Counted from the stretch's first letter, positions 1-10,774 are shown. The stretch is 64,000 nucleotides of DNA from Petrolisthes cinctipes (GCA_033782935.1 JAWQEG010001436.1:866632-930631), one strand, 5' to 3'. Notes: generated from the sequence alone by a model not told the origin. Translations and numbers: made by a program.

Positions 1-868
1 GCCGGTAGCCAAGCCTCAAACGAGCAGAGACTACATTGTGCCTCCGAACCATGAGGCCTCGGCGACGGTAGGAATATTTGTGATGGCAGACAGACTCGTA
101 ATGGGTGATGGAGATGCTGAAGGGCCTCTCTGCATCCCTGTGTCGCTGTACAGGGAGGAGAGCAGCGGATCGGTCTCGATAGAGGTAACATGTCAGGGAG
201 AGAGGAGGCAGATGGCAGGCTTCCTTTGCGAGGCTGTCAACTGTACCATTGTGACATAAACCTACATGGGATGGCACCCATAAAAATTTGACAGTCAAGC
301 TACGATGACGCAATAAGGCCAAAAAAGATAAAATTTGCTGAATAAGAGTAGAGTGTGTGGGCTGAACACTAGAGAGGGAATGAAGGGCAGGTTTGGAGTC
401 ACAAAAAATGGCAGCATTAACTCCACTTTGACATACAAGACTAACAGCATCCAGAATGGTATACAGTTCACACAATGTTGAGCTAGAGTGGTTACAGAGA
501 CGACGGCCAACCCAGCCCCCTGGAGGTAACACCATGTCAGGTGAGAAAACGGCACAACCTGCTGTACCATCCACTTGCAATGAGCCATCAGTATAGAGGC
601 AGTATGGATCTGTGATGGAGGACGTTACTGTTTCTATGTGTTCCAGAGCCAACTGCTGCTGTAGATAAGGCAGTTGCAACATGGAAGTAGGTGTGAAGCT
701 CACATCAGGTGTTGGTAGCATCCACGGAGGGGGCCCTGGGGGGACATCTGCAACCATTATATATATATCAAGACTACGGAGCATAGAGGAAACAGACCTT
801 ATAAGAGTACGTCCAGCAGGCAATATGGGAGGGACAGGGGAGTTTGGTCTAAGAGAAGTCCTGACTAA
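1..868 (-). pseudogene. RNase H and C-terminal region of LINE A, copy A1
   Basis: Read on the minus strand this continues the RT of the same element. The frame covering about 600-540 reads LYTDGS followed by an AGCAVFS strand, which is the first catalytic aspartate and beta-strand of a type I RNase H. Further left are sequences matching the CELYAILDAV (glutamate) and FCDSKPALHSL (second aspartate) stretches seen intact in copy A2. The frame is broken by indels, so no long ORF survives. The leftmost 260 bases match the variable C-terminal part of the family. RNase H would remove the RNA template during target-primed reverse transcription. Not functional as read. Confidence 0.75.
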
Positions 869-1842
869 CTAAGAGTAATGGGGTGAAAGATGTGGAAAAT
901 GGAGGCACTTGACAGTGAAGCAAGTAACATTAGAATAAATTCTCTCGACTAATGGGGGCAGACGCAACTCACGCTGCATGTTCACTATCCTGGTCGACAT
1001 TGGACAACCGAGAATTATTCTCATTGCTCTATTCTGAAAATTTTCTAAAGTTTCAAGAGTAGCCCAGGGAAGTTGAATCAGAGCAGGGGAGAGGTAATCA
1101 ACAACTGAACGGATAAAAGCAATATAGATGGTTCTGGCTACTGGGATGGAGATGCCTGAGGAGTTGTTAGTGAGCCATTGAATTGGTGTAAGTCGGCGCT
1201 GGAGACGACCCAACAAGTCCTGGACAATGGGATGGTCTTGAGGTCTGGCAGGGACAATCGGCCAAATATTGACTGGCGAGCCCAGGTAGCGGTACTGGGA
1301 ACATATGGGAATGACAGTCCCTCCAATGGTGAACACTGGCCGAGCTTGAGGAAGGCGGCAGGTGAGTATTCTGCTCTTATCTGGGGAGACAATAATGCCA
1401 CAGTGAGAGGAGGCCACAGAGAAGGAGTCAAGAAACTGCTGGAGATCCCATGGTGAGGTAGAATGAACACAGATATCATCAGCATAGCACGTAATTGTAG
1501 TTCCAGGAATATCAGGGAGAGAAATGAGCAGCCGATGCATCAGAATATTAAATAACAATGGGCTGAGAACACCTCCTTGAGGCGTACCAAGATGAAAACT
1601 GCACAAAGGACTAAGCGCACCACTGAAAAACACACGGGAGGTCCTGTTACTCAGGTAGCCCCGAATCCACCATAATAGATTACCCTTTATCCCAAAGTCA
1701 ACCAGCTGATCCAAAATGATGTCTCTTTTAGCAACATCGAAGGCACTTCGAAGGTCAAGGAAGGCCACCACACTGTCCCTGTTAAGGCGTGAATACAGGT
1801 CGACTAGGCAGTGGTGTGTGCTCCGCTGGGGAAGGAAACCAA
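869..1842 (-). pseudogene. Reverse transcriptase fragment of LINE A, copy A1
   Basis: An open frame of 342 codons (1897-869) covers the palm and thumb of a LINE RT. Visible motifs are FLPQRSTHHC near residue 21, DLRSAFD (motif A, catalytic Asp about residue 48), GTPQGGVLSPLLFN near 104-117 and the YADD box at 138-141. After these comes a conserved LGCPMSTRIVNMQREL stretch. The first roughly 19 codons are not RT: they translate the family's 5' UTR, fused here by an internal deletion. The catalytic residues that remain look normal, but the N-terminal RT motifs and endonuclease are absent, so the copy is dead. Confidence 0.85.
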
Positions 1843-1955
1843 CAACACACAAACAAGAACGTAGAAACAAGACAAACAACAACACAAACAACAACACAGG
1901 CAGAGCGCCAGGAACACGTCTTCACTCCAGGAAGGTTGGGGTGAGACTGAATGAT
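1843..1955 (-). other. 5' UTR segment of LINE A fused to RT
   Basis: The sequence rich in AACAACACAC and ending in GGTGAGACTG matches the 5' UTR of copy A2 (about 19470-19556, minus) and of copy A3 (about 21245-21400, plus). In A2 this block lies more than 3 kb of element sequence upstream of the RT, so the join near 1842 is an internal deletion junction. Confidence 0.75.
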
Positions 1956-2840
1956 GGAGTTGAGAACTTGAGAGGTATGTGAGAGAAAGTGGTATGGGGT
2001 GGGAGGAGGGACGCCAGTTAATGGGGAACAGCGGTTCATGGAGGCGATTCATTTGTGGCCACCCCTTCGGGGATTGAGGCGTCTGGCAATAGATAGATAA
2101 ATAGATAGATGAAATCATCTCGGTTTCTAGGACACGGCTCACTTCGACACCGGAGATTGGTAGTGTGGCAGGTAGTGGTGGGATTCATAGTCAAATTCTA
2201 GTCATTCAATACAACAGGCTATTATTAAGAGTATTCAGAATATTACAAGGCTGCTATCAAATGAGGGATAATGAGAGCCTTGATATTTGACACGACGATT
2301 ATAAACTGTTAGGTAGATACGGGGGAAATGAAAGTGTGTTAGTGGAATCAACACTTGACACATGTAATATAAAGGTATTCACATTTGCTTCATTTAATAA
2401 AGAACATTCTAGTTCATAATTCTTATTCGGTTATTGTGTAAATATTTTTCAGTGTTTAGTTCTTGATAATAACCATTCAATACAATACGAATAAAATATT
2501 TATTAATGTTACCACGGTTGTTTTTGTGTTTCATCATAATATTAAAAAGTTAATTTTACCTTTAATGATGTTCATAATTGACACGAATAGTAGTATATAA
2601 ATAATTGATAACTGGGTGTATTTTCGTACTTTATTAAAGTTTCCATTCATCTTTCACCTTCCCAAGAATAATTTCTCATCTCTCTTATACTGGCACCCCC
2701 ACTACCCTCCACAAATCCCTCCATACTTCTCCCTCCCACCAGTGAATGGTTTGAGCAAGCGGAGCTCACTACTAGTGTTTCGGGGTTTATATCTCGGCCA
2801 ACGTTGACAACGTTGGGTGGGCCTAGCGGGAGTATGGCTA
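1956..2840. other. Non-coding gap; possible LINE 3' tail
   Basis: No coding frame is supported. Around 2060-2111 a CCCCTTCGGGGATTG stretch followed by CGTCTGGCAA and a (TAGA)n run resembles in layout the 3' end of family A' (CGCCAGATGCC then a tetramer tail at 34590-34633), so it may be the 3' end of another LINE. From about 2200 to 2600 the sequence is AT-rich and unrecognised. Confidence 0.35.
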
Positions 2841-3092
2841 GTTGCGGAACAAAGTATCTGGACACCGTTGACGGCTTCTGGTAACAATGTCAGTGATAAA
2901 CACGTTAGTAATAAACAAAATTTATTCATTACTACATAACGATACTTAATATTGGATGACGTCGACCAACCACAGACAGTAATATAAAAGTTATCTTTCA
3001 ATTCACAAATTACTTTCTCTCATTGATGTGTTTACTTTTGGGGATGTTACCAGAAGCCGCCAACAGTGTTCAGATACATTATTCCCCAACTG
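2841..3092. repeat. TA-flanked inverted-repeat element (mariner-like MITE)
   Basis: The ends are imperfect inverted repeats about 50 bases long. The left end near 2841-2895 and the reverse complement of 3035-3092 share GTATCTG, ACAC, GTTG and CGGCTTCTGG in order. The right end reads CCCCAACTG followed by TA, and TA also precedes the left end, as in Tc1/mariner-type elements. There is no transposase frame, so it is non-autonomous. The left terminus seems to have lost one or two bases. Confidence 0.6.
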
Positions 3093-3103
3093 TACATACC
3101 GGT

Positions 3104-3420
3104 ACATCTTTCAACAGCTTCAATGTAAACGTCAACGGCACTACAAATTCAATTAATATTTACCAACAAATCCTTCCTAACACTTCCATTTCTACGTGTA
3201 ATCATTTGAGAGGACAGACACAGATTCAAACAGCCAAGGCTCACCTAAAATACATACATCTTTCAACAACTTCAATGTAAACTTCCACTTCAATGCATAT
3301 TCAATTAGCCAACAGATTCTTCCCTACACGTGTTAATATTTAGAAAGACAGACGCTGATTCACACACACACACACACACCCCAGGCTCACCACAACATAC
3401 ATATATACATACATCTTTCA
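3104..3420. repeat. Tandem duplication, unit about 158 bp
   Basis: Two successive copies begin with ATCTTTCAACA and contain TTCAATGTAAAC, ATTCAATTA, an AGACAGACGC/AGACAGACAC stretch, GGCTCACC and ATACATAC. The second copy has gained a (CA)9 tract at 3363-3380. A third start (ATCTTTCAACGAC) follows at 3412 and then breaks off. No coding function is evident. Confidence 0.7.
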
Positions 3421-3779
3421 ACGACATTTTCCTGCCTTCAGTGGCCGGGACAAAAATACACTTCTTGAGATGCAGGTCACATTCACGACAAGTTTTGGAG
3501 TGAAGTGAAAATCTGGCTAATTAGAGCGAGCAACGTCTTGAGCTGGTTGGTTGGCCCTCACCCCGAGCCGCTCTCTAAGAAAAGGATGGAAAAGTTGCGC
3601 TGGTGTCGACAGTAAACAACTTCAGGAGGACGGAAGACATGTTTTGATAATGTTTTATTTGGTTGGACATCCATCAAGAAAGTATTTTGCTCCCGTGTTC
3701 CATTTATACTTCTCTCCTCCTCCTAATCTGGAATGTAACTATATAGTCCTTGAGTAGCGGTATCTGTCTTATTTAATGG
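3421..3779. other. Non-coding gap
   Basis: No recognised repeat or conserved frame. The one modest open frame here (3551-3757) has no recognisable motif and is probably chance. Confidence 0.4.
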
Positions 3780-3960
3780 GTGTAGTGTTATGTCGAAGAA
3801 GTGGAGGGCTACTGTTTCCTCCTAACACCTCCCTCACTCTGGTTGTGTGTGGACGTCCTCTCCACAACCCCAAAGTGATCGCCTACACTTAATCAGCCCT
3901 GACTGCACCGGGTATATTACAAGCAACTGTTTTACCTGCACCACAAACAACATCCTGCAA

Positions 3961-4721
3961 ATGGCCTACAGCACACGAAAGTCCTCTTCAGCTACCAAGA
4001 ACATTAACATGGAAAAAATAAATCAGTCGATGATACTTGACATGGAAGGTGGATGTGACATTAGTGAAGTGATCCGCTTGTTAGGCTCGCTCACTGGAGA
4101 GTCACAAGCCTTAGTAAAAGTGCTGACCAAGATCTTTTCAGTACAACTTAGTGATAAATTTTCAATAATAAAGAAAGATCTAGAAGAAAAGGAAAATACA
4201 GAATACAGGAGCTCGAAACAAATCTAGACCAATATCAACGGCGTGACACAGTGATTATTACAGGCCCAGCACTTCCCCAGGAATCTACCAACGAACACAC
4301 GGCCAGTATTGTAGTCACCACCATTAAGGACAACCTGAAAATCAACATCAATCCAAATGACATCAGTGTTACACATAGATTAGGACCACAAAGACAACAA
4401 AGAAACAGACCAGTTATAGTTAAATTTCTTAATCGTTCCCTGAAACATGACCTCATTGGTGCCTGTGTATCCTTGCGGCCTCAACTTTATATTAATGAAA
4501 GCCTAGCACCAAATCGAAAGAGTCTGTTTAACACTATACTGACCATCAGGAAAACACACAAACAAAAATTTCAACAGTGCTACACTAAAGAAGGAAACAT
4601 TGTCATCAAACTACGTAATTCCACCGTGAAACACACAATAAATGACGACAAAACGCTGATGTCCTTCCTAGAAAAATATCCTGAGATGATGGACACCTAC
4701 TGGCAAACTGTGTCAGCATAA
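3961..4721 (+). pseudogene. ORF1 protein of family C LINE
   Basis: Two overlapping frames (3847-4227 and 4251-4721) together give an ORF1-type protein. The first has a lysine/glutamate-rich helical stretch, probably a coiled coil, ending in KKDLEEKEN. The second carries VTHRLGPQRQQRNRPVIVKF, which looks like the RNA-recognition module of L1/CR1-type ORF1 proteins, followed by a basic C-terminal domain with CYTKEGNIVIKL. A frameshift or stop near 4225 separates them. ORF1 proteins bind and chaperone the element RNA. Assignment rests on this layout and on position just upstream of an endonuclease-RT gene; the exact family cannot be named from sequence alone. Confidence 0.65.
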
Positions 4722-4734
4722 ATATTACAACCAC

Positions 4735-4807
4735 TGCTGCTGCTACAGTAACACCTACTACTACTACTACGGTAACTTCTACTACTACTACTACGGTAAC
4801 TACCACA

Positions 4808-4855
<48 letters not shown>

Positions 4856-5405
4856 GCGGCTGCTACGGTAATTACCACTACCACTACAACTACTGCTGCT
4901 GCAATATTCTTATCACTATTATTATTCAAACATTACAACTATTACAATAGTTATAAAAACTAACGTATGGTAACTTATATTATTGACCACAATTACTTTA
5001 AAACACTACCGTCATCATTATTGATCATTATTGGGATTATTCTATGATTATAATTTCTTATAATTATTTTATTTATTTTTAATTATTTTTATAATTATTT
5101 ATGTTATTGTTATTATTATTATTGTAATTTATCATTAACATTACTTCCACTACAATATTATAACAACAAACGTAATCTATTACTATTTTCTACTATTTCC
5201 TTAAAAACATTACCGTTTATTACTATCATTGATCTTTACTGATAACTATTGGTATTATTGTTTATTATTATAATTAATATTATTATTATTATTATTAGTG
5301 CTATTGTTATTATTATTGCTCTATTATTACTTATTCATTTATTTACTTATTTATATATTTTTATGTCATATTATCACTATCACTTGTCTTTACTGATAAT
5401 TATTG

Positions 5406-5477
<72 letters not shown>

Positions 5478-5493
5478 TTAATGTTATTATTAC

Positions 5494-5565
<72 letters not shown>

Positions 5566-5631
5566 ATTGGATTACCAACTGTAAACAAGCAACTATTTCA
5601 TTATAGTTATTACTACTATTATTATTATTAT

Positions 5632-5663
<32 letters not shown>

Positions 5664-5687
5664 TCATTATAATTGTTATTATTACTA

Positions 5688-5743
<56 letters not shown>

Positions 5744-5788
5744 CTATTGGTATTAGTGCTAGCATTACCATTGTCATTAGTGGAATTA

Positions 5789-5820
<32 letters not shown>

Positions 5821-5830
5821 GTTTCCCTTA
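4735..5830. repeat. Compound trinucleotide block (ACT/AGT/ATT)n
   Basis: Nearly 1.1 kb of (ACT)n (about 4752-4863), mixed ATT-rich DNA, then alternating pure runs of ATT and AGT (5406-5475, 5481-5562, 5606-5665, 5691-5742, 5784-5820). Long glutamine-, asparagine- or isoleucine-like frames here are artefacts of the repeat. The block sits exactly between ORF1 and ORF2 of family C. Confidence 0.95.
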
Positions 5831-6149
5831 TATTCATTGTCATTCACCACTTCCTCAGGTTAATCCTTCCTAGCATGGTATACGAGTGAGTGCTCTTGTG
5901 TACCTATAATATCACACCCGGTGCAGTTAAAATAACTGCATTCTTTTTATTTTTTTACTTTTCATCATTAATTAATATTATTTGTTTTTTTTATTATCAT
6001 TTATTTGAATTTCTACATTACTAGTTATATCTAATCTTTACCATTCCTTATTTAATTATTTCGATGATGACCACACTGATGATATAACAATGGAATTTAT
6101 TAATCAAATGTATGGACACACAGATTTCAACGCCCTTTCTAAATATTAC

Positions 6150-6924
6150 GACCTCTCTTCATATAACAATCTCACTTCATCTTAGAACTCTAATAAACTC
6201 ACTGTAATGCATATGAATTCAAGATCTTTGCCAAAAAATTCTGATAATATGCAATCATTTCTTGAAAGCCTTTACTCTCCTCCAGATGTATTGGCTGTGT
6301 CTGAAACTTGGTTGACTGACAGGAAAAAACACCTCCATGAAATTACAGGCTATCACTCTTACCATCTTGTTAGAAATACACGGGCTCAAGGTGGTGTCTC
6401 AGTTTATATTTCTGACTTGTTAAACTCTGAACAAATTGAAAACTTATCTTTAGTAAATGAACAAATAGAAATCAACACAGTCAAAATAATCATCCATTCA
6501 TTTAGTTTCTTTGTTTGTGCTGTCTATAGATCAAACAGTAAACACATTGCGGTAGATGAATTTACCAACACTTTTGATGTTATTACAAACCAGAGCAAGA
6601 AACAAATATATAATACTTGTCGGAGACTTCAACATAAATTTACTGGAACATACTACTCACTTGCCAACGAACAATTTTCTTGTGAATATTCAAGCTCAAA
6701 ATTTCATTCCCCACATTGCCAGACCAACGAGGTTTCCAGACAGCTTACATCTGTCCGAACCATCTCTCCTCGACCACATATTTACTAATTTTACTAAAGA
6801 TTTTTCCTCAGGTATAATACATTATCCCATATCTGACCATCTACCAATATTCTTGAATATTTCCATTCCACTTACAAACGAAAAATCTACCAAAATTGAA
6901 TTTAGAAATGTGACTCCTGAATAA
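6150..6924 (+). pseudogene. AP endonuclease domain, family C LINE
   Basis: The first frame (6207-6788) begins with HMNSRSLPKN, then DVLAVSETWLTD (catalytic-core SETW) and GGVSVYISD, typical of the apurinic-endonuclease domain that nicks target DNA. Near 6590 the reading shifts into the frame of 6556-6924, which supplies VGDFNINLL, LLDHIFTN and ISDHLPIF, the second half of the same domain (Asp-Asn and Asp-His catalytic pairs). One frameshift near 6590 and a stop at the end of TPE (6924) break it. All the signature boxes are still recognisable. Confidence 0.8.
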
Positions 6925-7204
6925 AAGCAACTTTTTCCCATAAACTTAATAATATTGACTGGAATGCACTCTTATTTTCCCAAGATGTTAACATAAATTT
7001 CTGTACATTCCTTGCCAAAGTTAATGAATTATACACTAACTGTTTTTCGTTAAGAACTAAATATATTTCTGATAAAAAGACTGCAAAACCCTTGAATAAC
7101 AGCTGCTGTTATTAAGTCCATCAAAACTAAAAACAACCTTTATAAAGACTATAAATTTGGTGCTATCACAGAAAACCATTATAAAATATATCGCAATATG
7201 TTAA

Positions 7205-7423
7205 GGGGATGCGGGAGTAGGGGACAGGCTTGGGGGGGGGGATGCGGGAATAGGGGGACAGGCTTGGGGTGGTTAGAAAGCCTGTCCCCTATTCCCGCAC
7301 CCCCTTAACCCGCCCAAGCCTGTCCCCTTACTCCCGCACCCCCCTAAACCCCCCCAAGCCTGTCCCCTACTCCCGCACCTCCCTAAACCCCCCCCAAGCC
7401 TGTCCCCCTATTCCCGCACCCCC
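7205..7423. repeat. TTAA-flanked GC-rich foldback element (219 bp)
   Basis: Directly flanked by TTAA on both sides (7201-7204 and 7424-7427). The termini are inverted: GGGGATGCGGGAGTAGGGG on the left and the complement of a GGGGGTGCGGGAATAGGGG version on the right. It is built from about 36-40 bp units containing GACAGGCTTGG: two units in one orientation (7205-7278) then four in the other (7279-7423). Removing the insert and one TTAA restores a continuous RT reading frame of family C (…YRNML then the YYMDIF region). A TTAA target fits piggyBac-type transposition. No transposase is encoded. Confidence 0.85.
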
Positions 7424-7429
7424 TTAAAC

Positions 7430-9170
7430 AAGAATGTCAGCAACTCATAAAGGTCCTACTACATGGATATATTTGCAAATTTCAAGAATGATACTAAAAA
7501 AATCTGGAATGCAATAAATCAACTTAAAAACAACATAAAAACACACCTGAGCTATATTTCTTCGAATAATGAGATTCTCAGACATCCTTCAGATATATCT
7601 GATGCATTCAACAAACATTACGCAAATATTGCTGTTAACTTTGATAACAACATATCTCCGCCCACCATGGACCCAATTACGTTTCTACAAGGTTACTACC
7701 CTACATCTATGTATGTCCCTGCTGTTCTTACAAGTGATGTTTCATCAGTTATAAAATCTCTAAAATACAAAAAATCAAATGCCAATGAGATCTCTGTGTC
7801 TCTAATCAAAGCTAACAATGAACAAATAGCAATCCCATTGTCAAAACTATTTAACCAATCTATCGAGCAGAGTATATTTCCGCGACCTCTGAAATATGCT
7901 ACAGTAATCCCAATATATAAAAATTGTCCTAATGATAAGCTTGACAACTACAGACCGATATCACTCCTCAATACCTTCTCCAAAATCTTTGAAAAACGAA
8001 TGAATTTTTTTTAACTAGTTTTCTTGAAAGTAAATCCGTTATATCGCCGGAACAATTTGGTTTTCAAAAAGGTCTGAGTACTTTCCATGTATTAATTAAT
8101 CTTTCTGAAAATATAAACTTCGCCTTAGATTTACAACATTTCTTACTCGGCATTTTCATTGACTTCAGTAAAGCCTTCGATACTGTTATACACGACATAC
8201 TATTGCAAAAATTAAAACACTATGGCATCCGAGGTATAATACATGATTGGTTCAAGGAGTACCTTTTAACAGAACACAGTCTACTAAGATTCTTAATAAT
8301 TTATCTTTACCACAAAATATAAAAGGCAGTGTACTAGGTCCAATTTTATTCCTGATTTAAACAAATGATCTTCCTCAAATATTTCCTCATTTTAAATCAG
8401 TACTCTTTGCCGACGATTCCACCCCTTATATTACTGGACAAGACCCTGCATCTTTGATTGAAACAGCTAACTTTGATCTTAAAATCTTACAAAAATGGTG
8501 CGTTAGTAGCAGACTAACTATAAATCTGAATAAAATATATTACATGCTATTCACCAACAAATCATTAGATACACTACCACCGCTAAAGTATGGAAATAAT
8601 ATAGCTAAAAACACCAAGCAACATAAAATGTTAGGTATTACGTTTGATGAAGGCATGACATTTAAACCACATCTATCTTCTTTATGTCATAAATTATCAA
8701 GAAATATATCCCTACTTTACCATGAAATGTTCTATAAATAATGTACAATGCCCATGTATTACCACACTTTCAGTATTGCACACCGATTTGGTGTAAGACT
8801 TATCCCACACACTTACTTCCCTTATTTCGTTTGCAAAAGAAAATAATTAGGATTATTTCAAATCATGGTTATATTGATCATACACAACCTCTATTCAAAA
8901 ACATGAACATCCTAAAACTTTTTTATATTAACAAACTTCAAATTGGCACATATATATACAAATCAGTTAAAAGAAAATTACGACTGCCTTACTACCTCAG
9001 CACTACCGCACCCGTGAATGTCTCCGTATTCCACAACATAACCTGTCTGTCTTCCAACATTCTCTAGCTTATTCTGGTCCTAAAAATTGGAATTCTGTGC
9101 CCATTTGCATACATGAATTACCTACACTGCATACATTTAAAAAACACTATAAACAGTTTATACTTGATCA
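7430..9170 (+). pseudogene. Reverse transcriptase and C-terminus, family C LINE
   Basis: The frame at 7463-8014 ends with LDNYRPISLLNTFSKIFEK (RT motif 1). After a stop and shift near 8015, the DNA still encodes EQFGFQKG, a DFSKAFDTV motif A (about 8160-8185), VLGPILF (about 8330-8350, followed by an in-frame stop) and FADDST (about 8406-8425), the catalytic YxDD-type box with F in place of Y. The frame 8454-8741 continues with LTINLNK and LGITFDEGMTFKPH, and 8741-9067 carries LPHFQYCTPIW and the thumb-proximal C-terminus. Several stops and frameshifts make it non-functional. Confidence 0.82.
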
Positions 9171-9436
9171 GTATTAGTTCTTTGTATATAATGTCTTTGA
9201 AATTAATGTCTTTGTAAATAATGGAATTGCATGAGAGGTAATGAGTATTTTACATAGTAAAGCTTCCACATTTTTATATGTTCTGTAGGCGACTAACATA
9301 GCTGATCACACGCATGTTGCCCGAAAAGCAAGTTTAGCTTAATATGGGCTGCTTACAAATGTTGGATAGTCACTGATATTGTAAGACATAAATACTATGT
9401 AAGCATAATAAAGTGTTTCAAGTGTTTCAAGTGTTT

Positions 9437-9809
9437 TCCAACTATGCTACAAAAGTAGAAAACACACCACTTCAGTACCGTACACAAATCTGTTTTCTTG
9501 AGTTCAGAGGGTAACATTGACTAATTAAACACATGATCTCATTCAAGAACAACGCCTTATTAAGAGGAGCCTTTAATGATGACCTTTCCCTAATGTTCTT
9601 CAAGTCAGAGGCAGTAGCGAAACATCGTCAATAAGGTCTCCTCCTCATACGGTGATGCTCTCTAACTATTCTTTCAAGTTAAGTTCTATTCTAATTCATC
9701 CTGTCTAAACACCGAGGTATCTGTCTTTCTCGGTCTGAGGTATTTGTGTTCCTAATATAATGTTTTGGTATTAATCTACCTCCTTTATTAGTACAATACA
9801 CTCGGATCC
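9437..9809. other. Non-coding gap
   Basis: AT-moderate sequence with no recognised frame or repeat; it separates family C from the foldback elements. Confidence 0.4.
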
Positions 9810-9992
9810 CATAGTCTCTAGCCCAGCTGAGTCAAAGCTCAAGATCTGAAGCAGGCAGTTTCTGGACAACAGCCACCCAAACCATCATGAGGCTACACAC
9901 ATCTCAAACCAATCGAGTCTTTGGGTGGGCTGTCGTCCAGAAACTGCCTGCTTCAGATCACGGGCTTCGACCCAGCTGAGCTAGAGACTATG
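9810..9992. repeat. Foldback element, 71 bp arms
   Basis: Left arm 9811-9881 and right arm 9921-9991 are near-perfect reverse complements. Both contain CCCAGCTGAG, GATCTGAAGCAGGCAGT and a TCTGGAC(A/G)ACAGCC core. The central spacer is about 40 bases. Outer ends are CATAGTCTC / GAGACTATG. A diverged single arm recurs at 19745-19860. No coding capacity. Confidence 0.8.
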
Positions 9993-10027
9993 GTATACGA
10001 GAGTACACCCACGGGTCAAGGTATGGA

Positions 10028-10157
10028 CGCCTCACAGTGAACCATGAAACCGAGGCGGGTAAAACCGAAGCACTTAGTAATATGGCCCCTGTATGATTTG
10101 AGCTTTAGTAAGTACTTCATTTTTAAACTTCAGGGGTTCATGATTCACAGTGAGGTT
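10028..10157. repeat. Second foldback element
   Basis: CGCCTCACAGTGAACCATG near 10028-10047 is the inverse of GGGTTCATGATTCACAGTGAGG near 10134-10155. The internal 85 bases are unrecognised. Confidence 0.6.
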
Positions 10158-10277
10158 TGCAAGGCGTTTCCACCTTAGCCCGAGGCTGTTTTCTTTTTCT
10201 TATTATTGTGCCGTGGCGTCAATCAAGAGACAGACAACAAAATATAAGAGTAGGCGTGACCCATGAAAATCCAGTGA

Positions 10278-10317
<40 letters not shown>

Positions 10318-10382
10318 CACGAAAACATAATAGAATGAAACACGAGTATTCAAACAAATATTTACATTATGACCTATTTTAA

Positions 10383-10770
10383 CCCCTTACGACCGCAATC
10401 CCAGAATACGGCTGTATTATGCTACCGCAAAAACACGTCATATTTTAAAGTATGACAGATGTTAAATATGTTCTTATAGGTTTGTAGAGATTATTTTCAC
10501 ACACCAGAATATGCAAACAGAAGTGTCTTATCGTCATCCATAAGCGTAGGAGAGCGCGTCAAAGTGCGTAACCAGGCGACGCAGACATACTATGGTTACC
10601 TCACAAAATGAAACTAGGCGCTCGTTAGCGTATTTTTCTAACCCGTGGCACCAATGTTGTGGCTACATGTCGCCCATGCAGTTATTTATAGAATATTAAC
10701 TTAAGGCGTCAATCGGTTTTGAGGCCGAAATTTTTTTTGCCGCCTTAAGGGGGAGATCGGTCAACAGGGG
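10383..10770. repeat. TTAA-flanked MITE in LINE A2 3' UTR (388 bp)
   Basis: Flanked by TTAA at 10379-10382 and 10771-10774. Ends are inverted: CCCCTTACGACCGC on the left, and the right end reads CCCCTGTTGACCGA on the opposite strand. Copy A4 (about 37626) shows the empty site, a single TTAA between the same flanks. Terminal CCCC and TTAA target suggest a piggyBac-type non-autonomous element related to the one at 18049-18637. No coding frame. Confidence 0.82.
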
Positions 10771-10774
10771 TTAA

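Larger units (their letters stand above)
1..1955 (-). mobile_element. LINE family A, copy A1 (jockey-like, internally deleted)
   Basis: Non-LTR retrotransposon copy running leftwards off the window edge. On the minus strand it has, in order, a short 5' UTR piece (about 1955-1843), the second half of a reverse transcriptase with a YADD box, and an RNase H region reaching position 1. Identity with the family comes from long matches to copies A2 (10197-19556), A3/A4 (21243-23752 and 36123-37800) and A5 (45757-47590). The 5' UTR is joined directly to the middle of the RT, so ORF1, the endonuclease and the RT fingers are missing. The 3' end lies beyond the window. RT plus C-terminal RNase H suggests a jockey/I-like group; clade assignment is inference. 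Confidence 0.88.
3780..9436 (+). mobile_element. CR1/L2-like LINE, family C (degenerate)
   Basis: Plus-strand non-LTR retrotransposon with the usual order: ORF1 (3961-4721), spacer, AP endonuclease (about 6200-6924), reverse transcriptase (about 7430-8740), C-terminal region and 3' UTR. The 3' end has an AATAAA signal followed by short direct repeats (GTGTTTCAA units at about 9410-9436), as CR1/L2 elements do instead of poly(A). It is interrupted by a 219 bp TTAA-flanked foldback (7205-7423), and the ORF1-ORF2 spacer is expanded by microsatellites. Multiple stops and frameshifts show an old, dead copy. The 5' boundary is uncertain. Confidence 0.82.

Noticed and set aside
5249..5850. Long hydrophobic or poly-Asn/Leu/Val frames
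   Set aside because: Artefacts of (ATT)n and (AGT)n; all three frames of both strands are open because the repeat has few stops.
7205..7423. CRISPR-like repeat array
   Set aside because: Units are inverted relative to each other and have no unique spacers; TTAA flanks and a eukaryotic LINE context explain it better.
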